From: a virus
DNA length: 25,395 nucleotides
Strand: one strand, 5' to 3'
IMG/VR virus record: IMGVR_UViG_3300023061_000374
Coordinates: 1 to 25,395 of that record
The notes beneath the pieces were generated by a model, which searched no databases, had not been told where the DNA came from, and worked only from the letters and a program-made list of their open reading frames with translations. Of this stretch, positions 1 to 7,410 are shown in pieces (position 1 is the stretch's first letter; the number at the start of each line of letters is the position of its first letter). The position numbers were made by a program, and so were the translations under genes.

Positions 1-80
1 TGCAACAATACGGCAACCCAATGCAAGGTTTAAATAGAAGTAACTATCAAGTTGGTTTAAACGGCGGTTTCCGCGGATAA
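1..80 (+). CDS. C-terminal end of an upstream virion gene (partial)
   Basis: The frame beginning at position 3 is open from the window edge to a TAA at 78-80 and encodes about 25 residues rich in Gln, Asn and Gly, ending in a Gly-Gly-Phe-Arg-Gly motif. It lies immediately upstream of, and in the same direction as, two probable ejection proteins. Its stop codon overlaps the ribosome binding site of the next gene, so it is probably in the same structural operon. Too little is visible to name a function. Confidence 0.6.
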   Translation, partial: QQYGNPMQGLNRSNYQVGLNGGFRG

Positions 81-89
81 GGTGATAAT

Positions 90-1337
90 ATGGCAATAGT
101 ATTCCCAAAGACGATGGGTGCAGGAGAACGGCTCGGTGGAGCGATTGGCGGCGGGTTAGGTCGTGGTATGGAATCAGGTTTTCAGGCATTAGCTAATTTA
201 AAAATGAATCAGTATACACAAAAACAACAGATGAAGATGCAACAACAACAAATGCAATATACACAACAACAACAACAACAAAGGAACTATCAAGCGTTGT
301 CATCAATGTTGCCAAATATGTCTAATGAGCAGCGTCTATCACTATCAAACGCAGATCCTGCGCTGTTAAGTAAGTATGTAACACAACAACTACAGTCTCA
401 AGGTAATGAACCAATAGCACGAATATTTGCCTCTATGGTTAATGGCAACCAGAATCAACAAGGACAACCTCAACAAGTTGGACAACAACTTCAAGATGAA
501 CAACTTCAAGGTCAACAACCTCAACAAATTGGGCAACAACTTCAAGATGAACAACTTCAAGGTCAACAACCTCAACAAATTGGGCAACAATTTCAAGCCA
601 ATAGCGGTAATCCTCAAGTATCAGCCGATGAGCTAAAGAATTTATCGAGCAATAGATTGATGCAGACAGGTCAGACGTTAATCAAAAATAAACAATTTAA
701 CGAAAACCTTGCATTCAAAAAGAGCGAATCTCAAGAAAAGCGTAGCGAGTTTCAAGAAAAAGGGTATCGTCAGGATCAACTGGCCTTGCAACCATTCCTT
801 AAAGAAGATAGAGAGAAATTCCAAGGAATAAAGAAAGAAAAAGAGATAGCATCCGAAATGCTCGATATAGCAAACAACTACAAAGGTGAGTTCCCCGGAC
901 TAATTATGGGAAATGTTCCAGAACCTTTGAAAAAAATGTGGGTTAATAATCCTAAAGTTCGTCGTTTCATGCAACTTCAAGCTGAATTAGTACGGAAATC
1001 TGCCGAAAAAGGTGGTGGGCGAGCCTCTAAACATCTTTATCAGTTGGCTGAATCAGGCAAAACTGGTATTGGGCAACCTATTGAGACTATTCAAGAATCC
1101 TTACAGAACTATATTAATGAGTATGGAAAATCTAAAGACAGAGAGAGGTTTAAGGTCTCATTGCGCGATAAGAAAACTGGTAGGTATCCGACTGATTTAC
1201 CTGAACGTCTAGTTGAATATGATATGGCGGAAGAAGAACCTTTGAATTATCCAAAATATTACACTGAAAATACCATCTATGAAGATGAGAATGGAAAACG
1301 CTCTGTATTAAAGAATGGTACATGGAAGGATATGTAA
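90..1337 (+). CDS. Gln-rich virion protein, probable DNA-ejection/internal virion protein
   Basis: This 415-residue protein starts at an ATG preceded by AAGGTGA five bases upstream. A Gly-rich N-terminus (about residues 10-28) is followed by a very Gln-rich segment (about 40-65), then two perfect 17-residue tandem repeats of the type QQLQDEQLQGQQPQQIG with partial flanking copies (about 125-170), and then a charged, helical C-terminal half. Low complexity, predicted helix and position next to a glycine-zipper protein resemble the ejection or internal virion proteins of podoviruses (the P22 gp7/gp20/gp16 type). That assignment rests on composition and context, not on a recognised motif. A scaffold or tail-assembly role is possible. 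The stop overlaps the next start (TAATG), which suggests translational coupling. Confidence 0.55.
   Translation: MAIVFPKTMGAGERLGGAIGGGLGRGMESGFQALANLKMNQYTQKQQMKMQQQQMQYTQQQQQQRNYQALSSMLPNMSNEQRLSLSNADPALLSKYVTQQLQSQGNEPIARIFASMVNGNQNQQGQPQQVGQQLQDEQLQGQQPQQIGQQLQDEQLQGQQPQQIGQQFQANSGNPQVSADELKNLSSNRLMQTGQTLIKNKQFNENLAFKKSESQEKRSEFQEKGYRQDQLALQPFLKEDREKFQGIKKEKEIASEMLDIANNYKGEFPGLIMGNVPEPLKKMWVNNPKVRRFMQLQAELVRKSAEKGGGRASKHLYQLAESGKTGIGQPIETIQESLQNYINEYGKSKDRERFKVSLRDKKTGRYPTDLPERLVEYDMAEEEPLNYPKYYTENTIYEDENGKRSVLKNGTWKDM
483..594 (+). repeat. 51-bp tandem repeats in a Gln-rich coding region
   Basis: Two head-to-tail 51-bp units at 483-533 and 534-584, followed by a partial third, are in frame and encode identical 17-residue blocks. 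A slightly diverged partial unit precedes them. In-frame units with near-perfect identity imply recent slippage or duplication. Confidence 0.9.
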
Positions 1338-2962
1338 TGGGACGAATAGTAAGCGGCGGTCTTATTGGTTCACAATCTAAGCAAAATATTACCCCTCAAC
1401 ATACTAGTAATAAATCAAAAGGCTTTGAACCGTACCTAGGACCTTTGACTGAAGAACAAGAATCGACCCCACAATACATAGCTCGCAACGTAGCAAAGAC
1501 TCCTGCATCTCTTTATGAAATGGGTCGTTCTTTAGGTGGTTTAGGCAACCTAGTTGAATTAGGCGCCCGTAAACTTGGTGCACCAGAGTCAGTTAAAAAT
1601 TTGTTAGGGCATATAATTCCAACATCACAACAAGCACATGAAGAAGCAGCATCTATATTGCCTCAATATATGACTGAGAACAAGCAGGGCGATGAGCTAC
1701 CACAATTTGCAGCTAAAGAGTTAGCCTTAGCCGCAGCGACTGGTGGTCTTGGTAGACCATTAGCATTTCTAGCATCATCGCTTGGTGGTCTTGCTGGTGG
1801 TTATATTGGTAGTGAAGTAGGCGGCGCTATTGGTAAAAGAGTTGGTGACGAAGAAGTAGGTAGAGCAATTGGAGGCCTCGGAGGTGGTTTTGCAGGTTCT
1901 ACAGGCACTCAAATAGGAGTTAAAAAGTTACGTCCATCAAAAGCATTGCCAGAAATGTTCAATCGCGATAAAGCACAGCGTATCAATTCTGCTACCGATG
2001 AAATGAGAGCGTATGATACTCGCATCAAAGATGTTAAGCAACAACAGCATGAATCATACAAAAAAGCACAAGAAACTATTCCACATTCTCAAAAAAGTGA
2101 TGCTACTGGATTATATAACAAATTAAAAGACATAAGTAATAATATTAGTTCTGGACTAACACAGCCTGAAAAATCATCTATTATGGAGCGTGTTAAATCT
2201 GTTGCAGGTGACATCAAAAATAAGAAATTAACTATTGGTCAAGCGAAAGAAGCGCGTAAAAATATTAACGAAGCAGTATATACAAGACATATCCCTTCTG
2301 GTGTTAAAAATAAACTTAAAGAGGTCACGGGAGCACTTGATGAATTCATTGAAACATTTGGCCCCGAACATTATGAACATTTTAAGCGTGGTGAAACATC
2401 GACAATAGAACTTAAACAGATGCAGAAACAACGCAATGAATTTATACAACAAAAAAAGAGTCAGATTCGTAATATTAATAAGGAATCTCTCGATGATATA
2501 ACTGATCCTATTAGAAGTTCTATAAAAGATGGAAACAAGCCACTTTACAATGACATCATTAAATCTCCTGTTAAACAGAAAGAAGTTGCATCAAATATAG
2601 AAAAAGCATTAGGATTCGCGAAGGATAAATTTGGTGTTGTCTCGGCAGGTATTATACTTGGTGCATTAGGACTTGATAAAAGATTAGCAGTCCTAGCGTC
2701 AGGATCAGGAATTATATTGCAAAATCTTCATAAAGAAGTTTCTCTTGCTCGAAATATTGCTAAGAAATACCCACAATTATTTAAGGAATATACTCCACAA
2801 CTAATAAAGGCAGCCCAGCAAGGTGTAGCACAGACAGCAAACGTAATAACAACTTTAGGCACAAAAGTTGAACAAGCAGCAACTGAACCTTCTAGGCAAC
2901 AACCTACAAAACAATCTACAAAACAAACAAAAGGTAGAATTATCAAAGGTGGTTTACGATAA
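1337..2962 (+). CDS. Glycine-zipper virion protein, probable DNA-ejection protein
   Basis: I prefer the ATG at 1337, which overlaps the previous TAA and has AAGGA at a good distance, over the in-frame ATG at 1322. This gives 541 residues. Residues of about 110-185 form a long Gly/Ala-rich stretch with GxxxG spacing (glycine zipper), as in proteins that insert into or span a membrane. The middle (about 200-400) is charged and likely coiled coil, and there is a second hydrophobic Gly/Ala/Leu segment near 425-450. The N-terminus (GRIVSGG) and C-terminus (GRIIKGG) carry the same short motif. This pattern fits podovirus ejection proteins that form a channel across the cell envelope. Function is inferred from composition and from the neighbouring Gln-rich gene. 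No enzymatic motif, such as a lytic transglycosylase Glu, was recognised. Confidence 0.6.
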   Translation: MGRIVSGGLIGSQSKQNITPQHTSNKSKGFEPYLGPLTEEQESTPQYIARNVAKTPASLYEMGRSLGGLGNLVELGARKLGAPESVKNLLGHIIPTSQQAHEEAASILPQYMTENKQGDELPQFAAKELALAAATGGLGRPLAFLASSLGGLAGGYIGSEVGGAIGKRVGDEEVGRAIGGLGGGFAGSTGTQIGVKKLRPSKALPEMFNRDKAQRINSATDEMRAYDTRIKDVKQQQHESYKKAQETIPHSQKSDATGLYNKLKDISNNISSGLTQPEKSSIMERVKSVAGDIKNKKLTIGQAKEARKNINEAVYTRHIPSGVKNKLKEVTGALDEFIETFGPEHYEHFKRGETSTIELKQMQKQRNEFIQQKKSQIRNINKESLDDITDPIRSSIKDGNKPLYNDIIKSPVKQKEVASNIEKALGFAKDKFGVVSAGIILGALGLDKRLAVLASGSGIILQNLHKEVSLARNIAKKYPQLFKEYTPQLIKAAQQGVAQTANVITTLGTKVEQAATEPSRQQPTKQSTKQTKGRIIKGGLR

Positions 2963-3070
2963 TACCCAAGCGATAAACATACAAATGATCAAGTGTTCTA
3001 TTACCCACATAAATTCTCCATAAATGTTACTGGTATCTTTAAAATTAAACTAGTTCGACCTACTTCAAAC

Positions 3071-3095
3071 ATGGGACTACAAATTCGAGTCCCAT
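3071..3095. terminator. Hairpin between ejection operon and convergent RHH gene
   Basis: A perfect 8-bp inverted repeat, ATGGGACT and AGTCCCAT, surrounds a 9-base loop, followed on the plus strand by TATTTAC. It sits between convergent genes (plus gene ending at 2962, minus gene ending at 3160), a usual place for a bidirectional terminator. The U-tract is poor, so this is only a candidate. The rest of 2963-3159 holds a second small hairpin (CTATCT/AGATAG at 3119-3135) and nothing else I recognise. Confidence 0.4.
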
Positions 3096-3159
3096 TATTT
3101 ACAGCAGTGTTTAAACGCCTATCTTATTCAGATAGCATATATGTCATAATAACAACCCC

Positions 3160-3336
3160 TCAAATATAATTTTTGTCCTTTAACATCTTCCCCGTAAGGG
3201 CCTCAATCACATACTGCCGCATTGAGATGCGTCTCTCAATAGCATGTTTTTTTACTTCGATAAGGAACTGTCTCTCTACTTTTATGCGGAGGAAAGTACT
3301 GTCTTTAACCGTAGATTTCAATTCTTCACGTTTCAC
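3160..3336 (-). CDS. Small ribbon-helix-helix (Arc/CopG-type) DNA-binding protein
   Basis: The likely start is the GTG whose complement lies at 3334-3336. It has AGGAG five bases upstream and gives a 58-residue basic protein. The longer reading from 3399 adds a hydrophobic stretch that would overlap the operator repeats. The sequence has an alternating beta-strand (STFLRIKVERQ), a first helix ending in ERR, and a second helix beginning at SMRQYVIEAL. That is the classic layout of RHH repressors such as Arc, MetJ and CopG, which bind tandem operators as dimers. It is divergent from the late tail operon and is flanked by three tandem 9-bp repeats just upstream of its start, so autoregulation and control of the neighbouring operon are likely (inference). 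Confidence 0.7.
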   Translation of the reverse strand: MKREELKSTVKDSTFLRIKVERQFLIEVKKHAIERRISMRQYVIEALTGKMLKDKNYI

Positions 3337-3352
3337 AAATACTCCTACTTTT

Positions 3353-3379
3353 GGTATAAATAGTATAAACGGTATAAAT
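3353..3379. promoter_or_regulatory. Three contiguous 9-bp direct repeats, probable RHH operator
   Basis: GGTATAAAT, AGTATAAAC and GGTATAAAT follow each other without gaps (3353-3361, 3362-3370, 3371-3379), consensus RGTATAAAY. The array sits 16 bases upstream of the RHH start codon, where its promoter would be. Tandem short sites with even spacing are typical operators for RHH proteins. The -10 element of the minus promoter probably lies within the array. Confidence 0.6.
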
Positions 3380-3416
3380 ATACTACAAAATGGTAACATT
3401 TAAGTAAAGCTTTTTT

Positions 3417-3445
3417 TTTAAACTGGATTCATGCTTTACTATATA
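3417..3445 (+). promoter_or_regulatory. Candidate promoter for the tail-fibre operon
   Basis: TTTAAA (3417-3422) and TATATA (3440-3445) are separated by 17 bases, each matching 4 of 6 consensus positions. The element precedes the first plus-strand gene of the late operon by about 25 bases, in the divergent control region. The match is modest in an AT-rich background. Confidence 0.35.
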
Positions 3446-3471
3446 TAGAAGTAGACAATGTTAGGAAATGT

Positions 3472-3735
3472 ATGAAAATGTTGTTACTTTTGTCGTGTCT
3501 TTTTTGTATATATCATTCTGTTCAATCTTGTGGACTAATGGTATGGGGAAACAGTGCCTCGTCCGATCTCGTTAGTGCTAGCGCATCTTTTAGTAATAAT
3601 TTTAACTACTGGCAAACGTTTCACAGTTTTAATATCAATTACAATGATCTGTTCATATTGTTGACCACGGATTGCATTTTCCACATTTTATTCATTGGCA
3701 TAATAGTTTACTTAATATATTATTCACGTTTTTAA
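3472..3735 (+). CDS. Small envelope protein: signal/lipobox-like N-terminus and C-terminal membrane segment
   Basis: This 87-residue protein starts at ATG 3472 with AGGA five bases upstream. Residues 1-20 look like a signal peptide (MK, then a Leu-rich core) ending in Val-Gln-Ser-Cys, a weak lipobox. About 35 polar residues rich in Asn, Ser and Phe follow. The C-terminus (about 60-84) is a second hydrophobic segment ending in Tyr-Ser-Arg-Phe. An N-terminal lipid-anchor signal plus a C-terminal transmembrane helix is the architecture of unimolecular spanins such as T1 gp11, which fuse inner and outer membranes in phage lysis. This protein is shorter than that example, and the lipobox is not canonical. 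It is the first gene of the operon. It could instead be an unrelated membrane protein. Confidence 0.5.
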   Translation: MKMLLLLSCLFCIYHSVQSCGLMVWGNSASSDLVSASASFSNNFNYWQTFHSFNINYNDLFILLTTDCIFHILFIGIIVYLIYYSRF

Positions 3736-3747
3736 AAAGGAGACGTA

Positions 3748-3951
3748 ATGGAACTTAAATCAACAGTTATATTAGAAGTTAAACGAGGTGAATTTGTTTT
3801 TAGAATGGAATTACCTGTTGGAGCTCCCTTGGGCGATACCTATGAGGCTGGTTGGGACTTTTTGAAAAAGATTAATGATTTAATGACTGATGCCATTGAA
3901 AAAGCTAAGCCACAAACCAATAAAGAAATTTCTGGCGAGCGAGATGAGTAA
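3748..3951 (+). CDS. Conserved-looking small phage protein, function unknown
   Basis: The 67-residue product follows a strong ribosome binding site (AAAGGAGA, about five bases from ATG). The N-terminal half looks like a beta-hairpin (alternating LKSTVILEVKRGEFVFRMEL) followed by a Pro/Gly turn (LPVGAPLGD). The C-terminal half is a charged amphipathic helix. I do not recognise a family with certainty. The next gene overlaps its last eight bases, so the two are probably co-translated. It lies between the envelope protein and three small paralogues upstream of the fibre genes, so a virion or assembly role is plausible but unproved. Confidence 0.65.
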   Translation: MELKSTVILEVKRGEFVFRMELPVGAPLGDTYEAGWDFLKKINDLMTDAIEKAKPQTNKEISGERDE

Positions 3952-4282
3952 TCTTACACGAGCACGTGCTATTGAGTTATTATTCTATGATCCCAATGAT
4001 CTCGACCCAGTAGTTTGGCATGTTGTAACTGATAGTCTCGAAGAATCATGTTTTCTTGTACGGTTTACTAATAGTAGCGATTCGATTATTTATCTATCAT
4101 ACGATAAGGGTGTAACAACTCATGATGTATCAATTCCAGATTCTGTAGTCGAAATTCAATTTCAGAGCAATGCTCCATATTCTGGCAGATCTAACAGTAT
4201 TGCTAAAGGTACTTCCATATATGTACGTGGAAGACCTGATGATGGAATATTTTGTATATCAGGGTATACATATGTGGAATAA
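3944..4282 (+). CDS. Small beta-rich virion-type protein, paralogue 1 of 3
   Basis: I chose ATG 3944, which overlaps the end of the upstream gene by eight bases, rather than a more upstream alternative start that would overlap it by about 60 bases. The 112-residue product starts MSNLTRARAIEL. It has a conserved order shared with the next two genes: an N-terminal Arg-Ala-Arg motif, a strand with Phe-Thr-Asn-Ser and a hydrophobic pair, a central Ile-Pro/Val-Glu strand, then KGTSIYVRG and a final GYTYVE strand. The pattern suggests a small all-beta fold. Function is unknown. A tail-tip, decoration or fibre-attachment role fits its place just before the fibre cluster. Confidence 0.65.
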   Translation: MSNLTRARAIELLFYDPNDLDPVVWHVVTDSLEESCFLVRFTNSSDSIIYLSYDKGVTTHDVSIPDSVVEIQFQSNAPYSGRSNSIAKGTSIYVRGRPDDGIFCISGYTYVE

Positions 4283-4284
4283 CA

Positions 4285-4629
4285 ATGCAAATCAAAAATA
4301 GAGCACGCGCTTTGCCTACATGTATACTTGATGGGGCCCTCTTTCCCATTAATCCAATGGTCTATTGCCCACCATTAACAGCACCGATATTTAGGCTTTC
4401 GATTTATAATAACCTAAAATTTGGCGCTGCATATTTATACATAGATGGAAACGCGGCTGATGTTATATTTTCTGAAATGCCATTACATATCGATACTCAG
4501 AAATTTAACTCATATAGCGAGAGAACTACATTATTCCCCAAAGGTACCATTTTTAGTATTGATAATGAAGAAGATTTTAACGCTGGTTCAGTAATTTTAG
4601 TAGGTTATACCTATTACTGGGAGGTCTAA
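4285..4629 (+). CDS. Small beta-rich virion-type protein, paralogue 2 of 3
   Basis: ATG 4285, three bases after the previous stop, gives 114 residues. An upstream TTG in frame would overlap the previous gene and lacks support. Like its neighbours it has an N-terminal NRARA motif, a central strand region, then KGTIFSIDNEEDFNAGSV and a final VGYTYYWEV. These align with KGTSIYV...GYTYVE and KGTQFYV...MTYFYGSEE in the flanking genes. The stop overlaps the start of paralogue 3 (TAATG), with GGAGGT of the next ribosome site inside the last codons. No enzymatic motif is visible. Confidence 0.65.
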   Translation: MQIKNRARALPTCILDGALFPINPMVYCPPLTAPIFRLSIYNNLKFGAAYLYIDGNAADVIFSEMPLHIDTQKFNSYSERTTLFPKGTIFSIDNEEDFNAGSVILVGYTYYWEV

Positions 4630-4982
4630 TGGGCATACAAACTTCTATACGTTTAGAAATAGCCCCCGCAGCAAGTAAATTATGGAATGCCATTGTCGTA
4701 GGTTATACCACTTTGGGTAATCCTATTAGCAACCGAGCACGCATGATTCTTTTGCAGAATTTTACGAATGGTGATTTGTGGATATCAAAAAATGGTGTAG
4801 ATGATCATATTCCCTTAGGTTCACGATCATTCATGTTACTTGATATCATGTCAAATCAATCGGCACAAGGCATGTCCTTTTATGTTTCAAAAGGAACACA
4901 ATTCTATGTCAAATGGCTTGAAGCTGCTGGTCCCGCTTCTGGTAGTGTTTACATGACATATTTCTACGGTTCGGAGGAATGA
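4629..4982 (+). CDS. Small beta-rich virion-type protein, paralogue 3 of 3
   Basis: The 117-residue product starts at an ATG overlapping the previous TAA, with a perfect GGAGGT. It contains NRARMILLQNFTNGDLWISK, IPLGSRSFMLLDI and VSKGTQFYVKW, matching the order of elements in the two preceding genes but with the Arg-Ala-Arg motif placed further in, at about residue 36. The TGA stop is followed one base later by the ATG of the first large fibre gene. Divergence among the three copies indicates old duplication. Function unknown; structural role inferred from context. Confidence 0.65.
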   Translation: MGIQTSIRLEIAPAASKLWNAIVVGYTTLGNPISNRARMILLQNFTNGDLWISKNGVDDHIPLGSRSFMLLDIMSNQSAQGMSFYVSKGTQFYVKWLEAAGPASGSVYMTYFYGSEE

Positions 4983-4983
4983 T

Positions 4984-6813
4984 ATGTCACAATCAGGTTC
5001 TTTATTTGTAACACCTCCAGTTGGAGCCGGCGTCCAGTATTTAGGCGATGGAACTCTTGATAATAACGTAGGACCAGATCTTGGTGGTCTTATATCTATT
5101 CTCGGCACTGCAGGCGATGTTATTGTAGCATACAATACACATGCAAACGCTGTAACATTAAGCACAGTCGGGAATGCTGCAAGCTTTGATGCGGATGTGG
5201 GGGCTGCTGTACCTGTTGCTGGTGTACTTAAGGTTTTTGGCACTGCCAATAAGGTTACTACAGCAGCTGAAGATGATAAGGTAACTATATCATTGCCCAA
5301 TAATGTCACTATTCCAGGCGACTTTCAGGCCGCTAATGTTGTTTCATCGGGTGCTATTAATTGCGCAACAGTAGTAACAACAGGAATAGTTACAGTTGGA
5401 GGTAATATCAGCATCACAGGGAATATGAGTGGAGTTGCCAATATTGTTTGTTCTGGAATAATATCAACGACTAGTACAATTGGAGGATTTGTATCATATG
5501 CAGCGCTAGAACATTTCGCCTATTATACTACCTATGGCGATATAGCAACTGTCCATGGCAATTTAGGAACTGTTCATGGTAGAGTTTCTGGCAAAACTTT
5601 GATTGTTGAGACTACTGCAACTATCAGTTCACTTAATGTACCAGGCATACTATCTAATACAAATGCTGGTCTCATACAATCATCAGCTGGTGCTAATGGA
5701 CAAGTACTTATTGGTGGCGGCGCAGCTCCCGCTTGGCGTAATCTTACAGCTGGCAATGGAATAGTTGTAGGTAATCTAGCTAATTCAATAACAATAGGTC
5801 TTAATAATAATATTGTTCTACCAGGTACTTTTGGGGCATCGTCAGTTACCTCCGATAATTTAATGACTGCAAGCAATGGCTTAACAGTTAGCAGTGGCAA
5901 TGTTACTATCACTACTGGTAATGTTGATGTAAGTGGTGGCACCATGGCAGTTAGAGGCTCTATTTCGAGTACACATGCTGGAATATCGGCTGCTGGAACG
6001 ATAGTTTCTAATAATTTAGAGACAGGATTTAGATCATATTCCCAAATTGGTCATTTAGCTTTTTTCACTGAAAATGGTGATATATCCGCTTTTAATGGTA
6101 ATATCGTCGCATCAGGCGGGACTATTATTGGTAGCCATTTAAATGTAACTTTCAATGCAACTATAGACTCGCTTAATGTACCAGGCATATTATCTAATAC
6201 AAATACTGGTCTCATACAATCATCAGCTGGTACTAATGGACAAGTACTTATTGGTGGCGGCGCAGCTCCCGCTTGGCGTAATATTACAGCTGGTACGGGA
6301 ATATCAATAACTAATGCAGCTAACTCAATAACGATTACTAATTCAGGTGTAGGTGGCGTTAAGGCAGCATTTTTTGCACAACTAAATGCACCAAAAGTTA
6401 ATATTTCTGGCGATGGCTCAACATATTTATTCAAGGGACCAGATCTTACTGAATCATATGATACAACAAATTCATTTAGCCATAATACTAATCCGGCACG
6501 ATTTGTTGCTCCAGTTAATGGGATATATCAATTTACGTTGTCTGTTTCACCTTCAGCAGGGTCACAATTTTTTCATTACACAAATACTCTCAATATATAT
6601 GCACCTGGAAGAACTTATATATTGACTCGTACGCCGATAATTACACGTGATATGCAAGGAACACAGGGTGATATATCCCAACTAACAACTAATATACAAC
6701 TAACGATTGGTCAACAAGTATCCTTTGGCTTTGAATCTCAATCTGGTACGGGTGTAAAAAATTGTTCTTTAGTAGCGTATGACACTTATATCACAGGTTT
6801 TCAAATCTCATAA
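4984..6813 (+). CDS. Tail fibre with internal 180-residue repeat and C1q-like tip
   Basis: The 609-residue protein starts after GGAGGAA. It is rich in Gly, Ser, Thr, Asn and Val with beta-repeat periodicity. Two 180-residue units (roughly 100-280 and 280-460) each contain a SLNVPGILSNTN segment and a module of type GQVLIGGGAAPAWRN..TAG.GI..., common in phage fibres. The C-terminal 150 residues (about 460-609) carry the pattern F-A-Q-L, V-N-I-S-G-D-G, Y-D-T-T-N-S-F and F-V-A-P-V-N-G-I-Y-Q-F. That is characteristic of C1q/TNF-like jelly-roll trimers, a receptor-binding tip. The same tip type recurs as stand-alone genes downstream. The protein is expected to trimerise on the virion and bind the host surface (inference from fold). 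It is the largest fibre of the cluster. Confidence 0.8.
   Translation: MSQSGSLFVTPPVGAGVQYLGDGTLDNNVGPDLGGLISILGTAGDVIVAYNTHANAVTLSTVGNAASFDADVGAAVPVAGVLKVFGTANKVTTAAEDDKVTISLPNNVTIPGDFQAANVVSSGAINCATVVTTGIVTVGGNISITGNMSGVANIVCSGIISTTSTIGGFVSYAALEHFAYYTTYGDIATVHGNLGTVHGRVSGKTLIVETTATISSLNVPGILSNTNAGLIQSSAGANGQVLIGGGAAPAWRNLTAGNGIVVGNLANSITIGLNNNIVLPGTFGASSVTSDNLMTASNGLTVSSGNVTITTGNVDVSGGTMAVRGSISSTHAGISAAGTIVSNNLETGFRSYSQIGHLAFFTENGDISAFNGNIVASGGTIIGSHLNVTFNATIDSLNVPGILSNTNTGLIQSSAGTNGQVLIGGGAAPAWRNITAGTGISITNAANSITITNSGVGGVKAAFFAQLNAPKVNISGDGSTYLFKGPDLTESYDTTNSFSHNTNPARFVAPVNGIYQFTLSVSPSAGSQFFHYTNTLNIYAPGRTYILTRTPIITRDMQGTQGDISQLTTNIQLTIGQQVSFGFESQSGTGVKNCSLVAYDTYITGFQIS
5632..6293 (+). repeat. 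122-bp near-identical direct repeats within the fibre gene
   Basis: Positions 5632-5753 and 6172-6293 differ at only four bases I can count, and are spaced exactly 540 bases (180 codons) apart. The flanking parts of the 180-residue units have diverged much more, so this block has been homogenised or is under strong constraint. Confidence 0.85.
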
Positions 6814-6835
6814 TTCTTAAAAAGGAGAATTAGAA

Positions 6836-7384
6836 ATGTCTAAAAATGTAAACAATTTATCCTCTTATGGACAAAACCAACCACTTATTGGTGTTTTTGA
6901 TCCGCCGATAGCATCAAAACGCAATCCGACTGGTAACGATAAAGCATCCATCGGGCGTGTTTGGGTTAACAAACTAACAAATACTATTTATATCCTGTCT
7001 AGTTTTGCAGGAGGTCAAGCAGTCTGGACAGCGGTCGATAATTCAGGTGCAACAGGTATAACGTGGTCGCGTGAAGCAGGTGCGGCAGTCGCTATGACTA
7101 ATAATCATGGTTATGTGAATACTAATGCCGGACTCACTACTTTTACATTACCTGCAGTTTCACCCCTAGGGTCGGTAATTAAGATAATCGGTGAAGGCGC
7201 TGGAGGATGGCGAATCAATGCCCAAGCAGGTCAAAACTTTAGATTTGGTCAAGTTCCAGGTGTGGCAGGTGGAAGCATAAGAATCCCTATCAACCATACA
7301 TATGCGTCTATTTCATTGATTACGTCTGTAGCAAATACAACATTTGAAGTAGTTTTAACTAATGACAATATAAACGTTACTTAA
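6836..7384 (+). CDS. Small tail adhesin with shared C-terminal module
   Basis: The 182-residue product starts after AAAAAGGAGAA. The N-terminal part (about 1-70) has PLIGVFDPPIASKRNPTGN and a VWVNKLTNTIYILSS stretch, a pattern I associate with phage tail proteins that expose short repeats. The C-terminal part (about 76-182) carries the module shared by three of the following genes: a Trp start, a polar stretch, LPAVSPLGSVIKIIGEGAGGW.INAQAGQ, a Gly-rich turn, and a terminal strand. It is probably a minor fibre or tip protein. The shared module may be a trimerisation or attachment domain. It is co-directional, and a strong ribosome site for the next gene follows its stop. Confidence 0.7.
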   Translation: MSKNVNNLSSYGQNQPLIGVFDPPIASKRNPTGNDKASIGRVWVNKLTNTIYILSSFAGGQAVWTAVDNSGATGITWSREAGAAVAMTNNHGYVNTNAGLTTFTLPAVSPLGSVIKIIGEGAGGWRINAQAGQNFRFGQVPGVAGGSIRIPINHTYASISLITSVANTTFEVVLTNDNINVT

Positions 7385-7410
7385 AAAAGAGAGTTTTAAA
7401 GGAGAAAAAT

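Noticed and set aside
3061-3100. TTCGAGTCCC followed by AT-rich sequence resembles the 3' part of a tRNA gene and hence an attachment site
   Set aside because: The five bases before TTCGAGT do not pair with those after it as a T-arm requires. No acceptor, D or anticodon arm can be found, and no integrase is present. The 8-bp hairpin explains the pattern.
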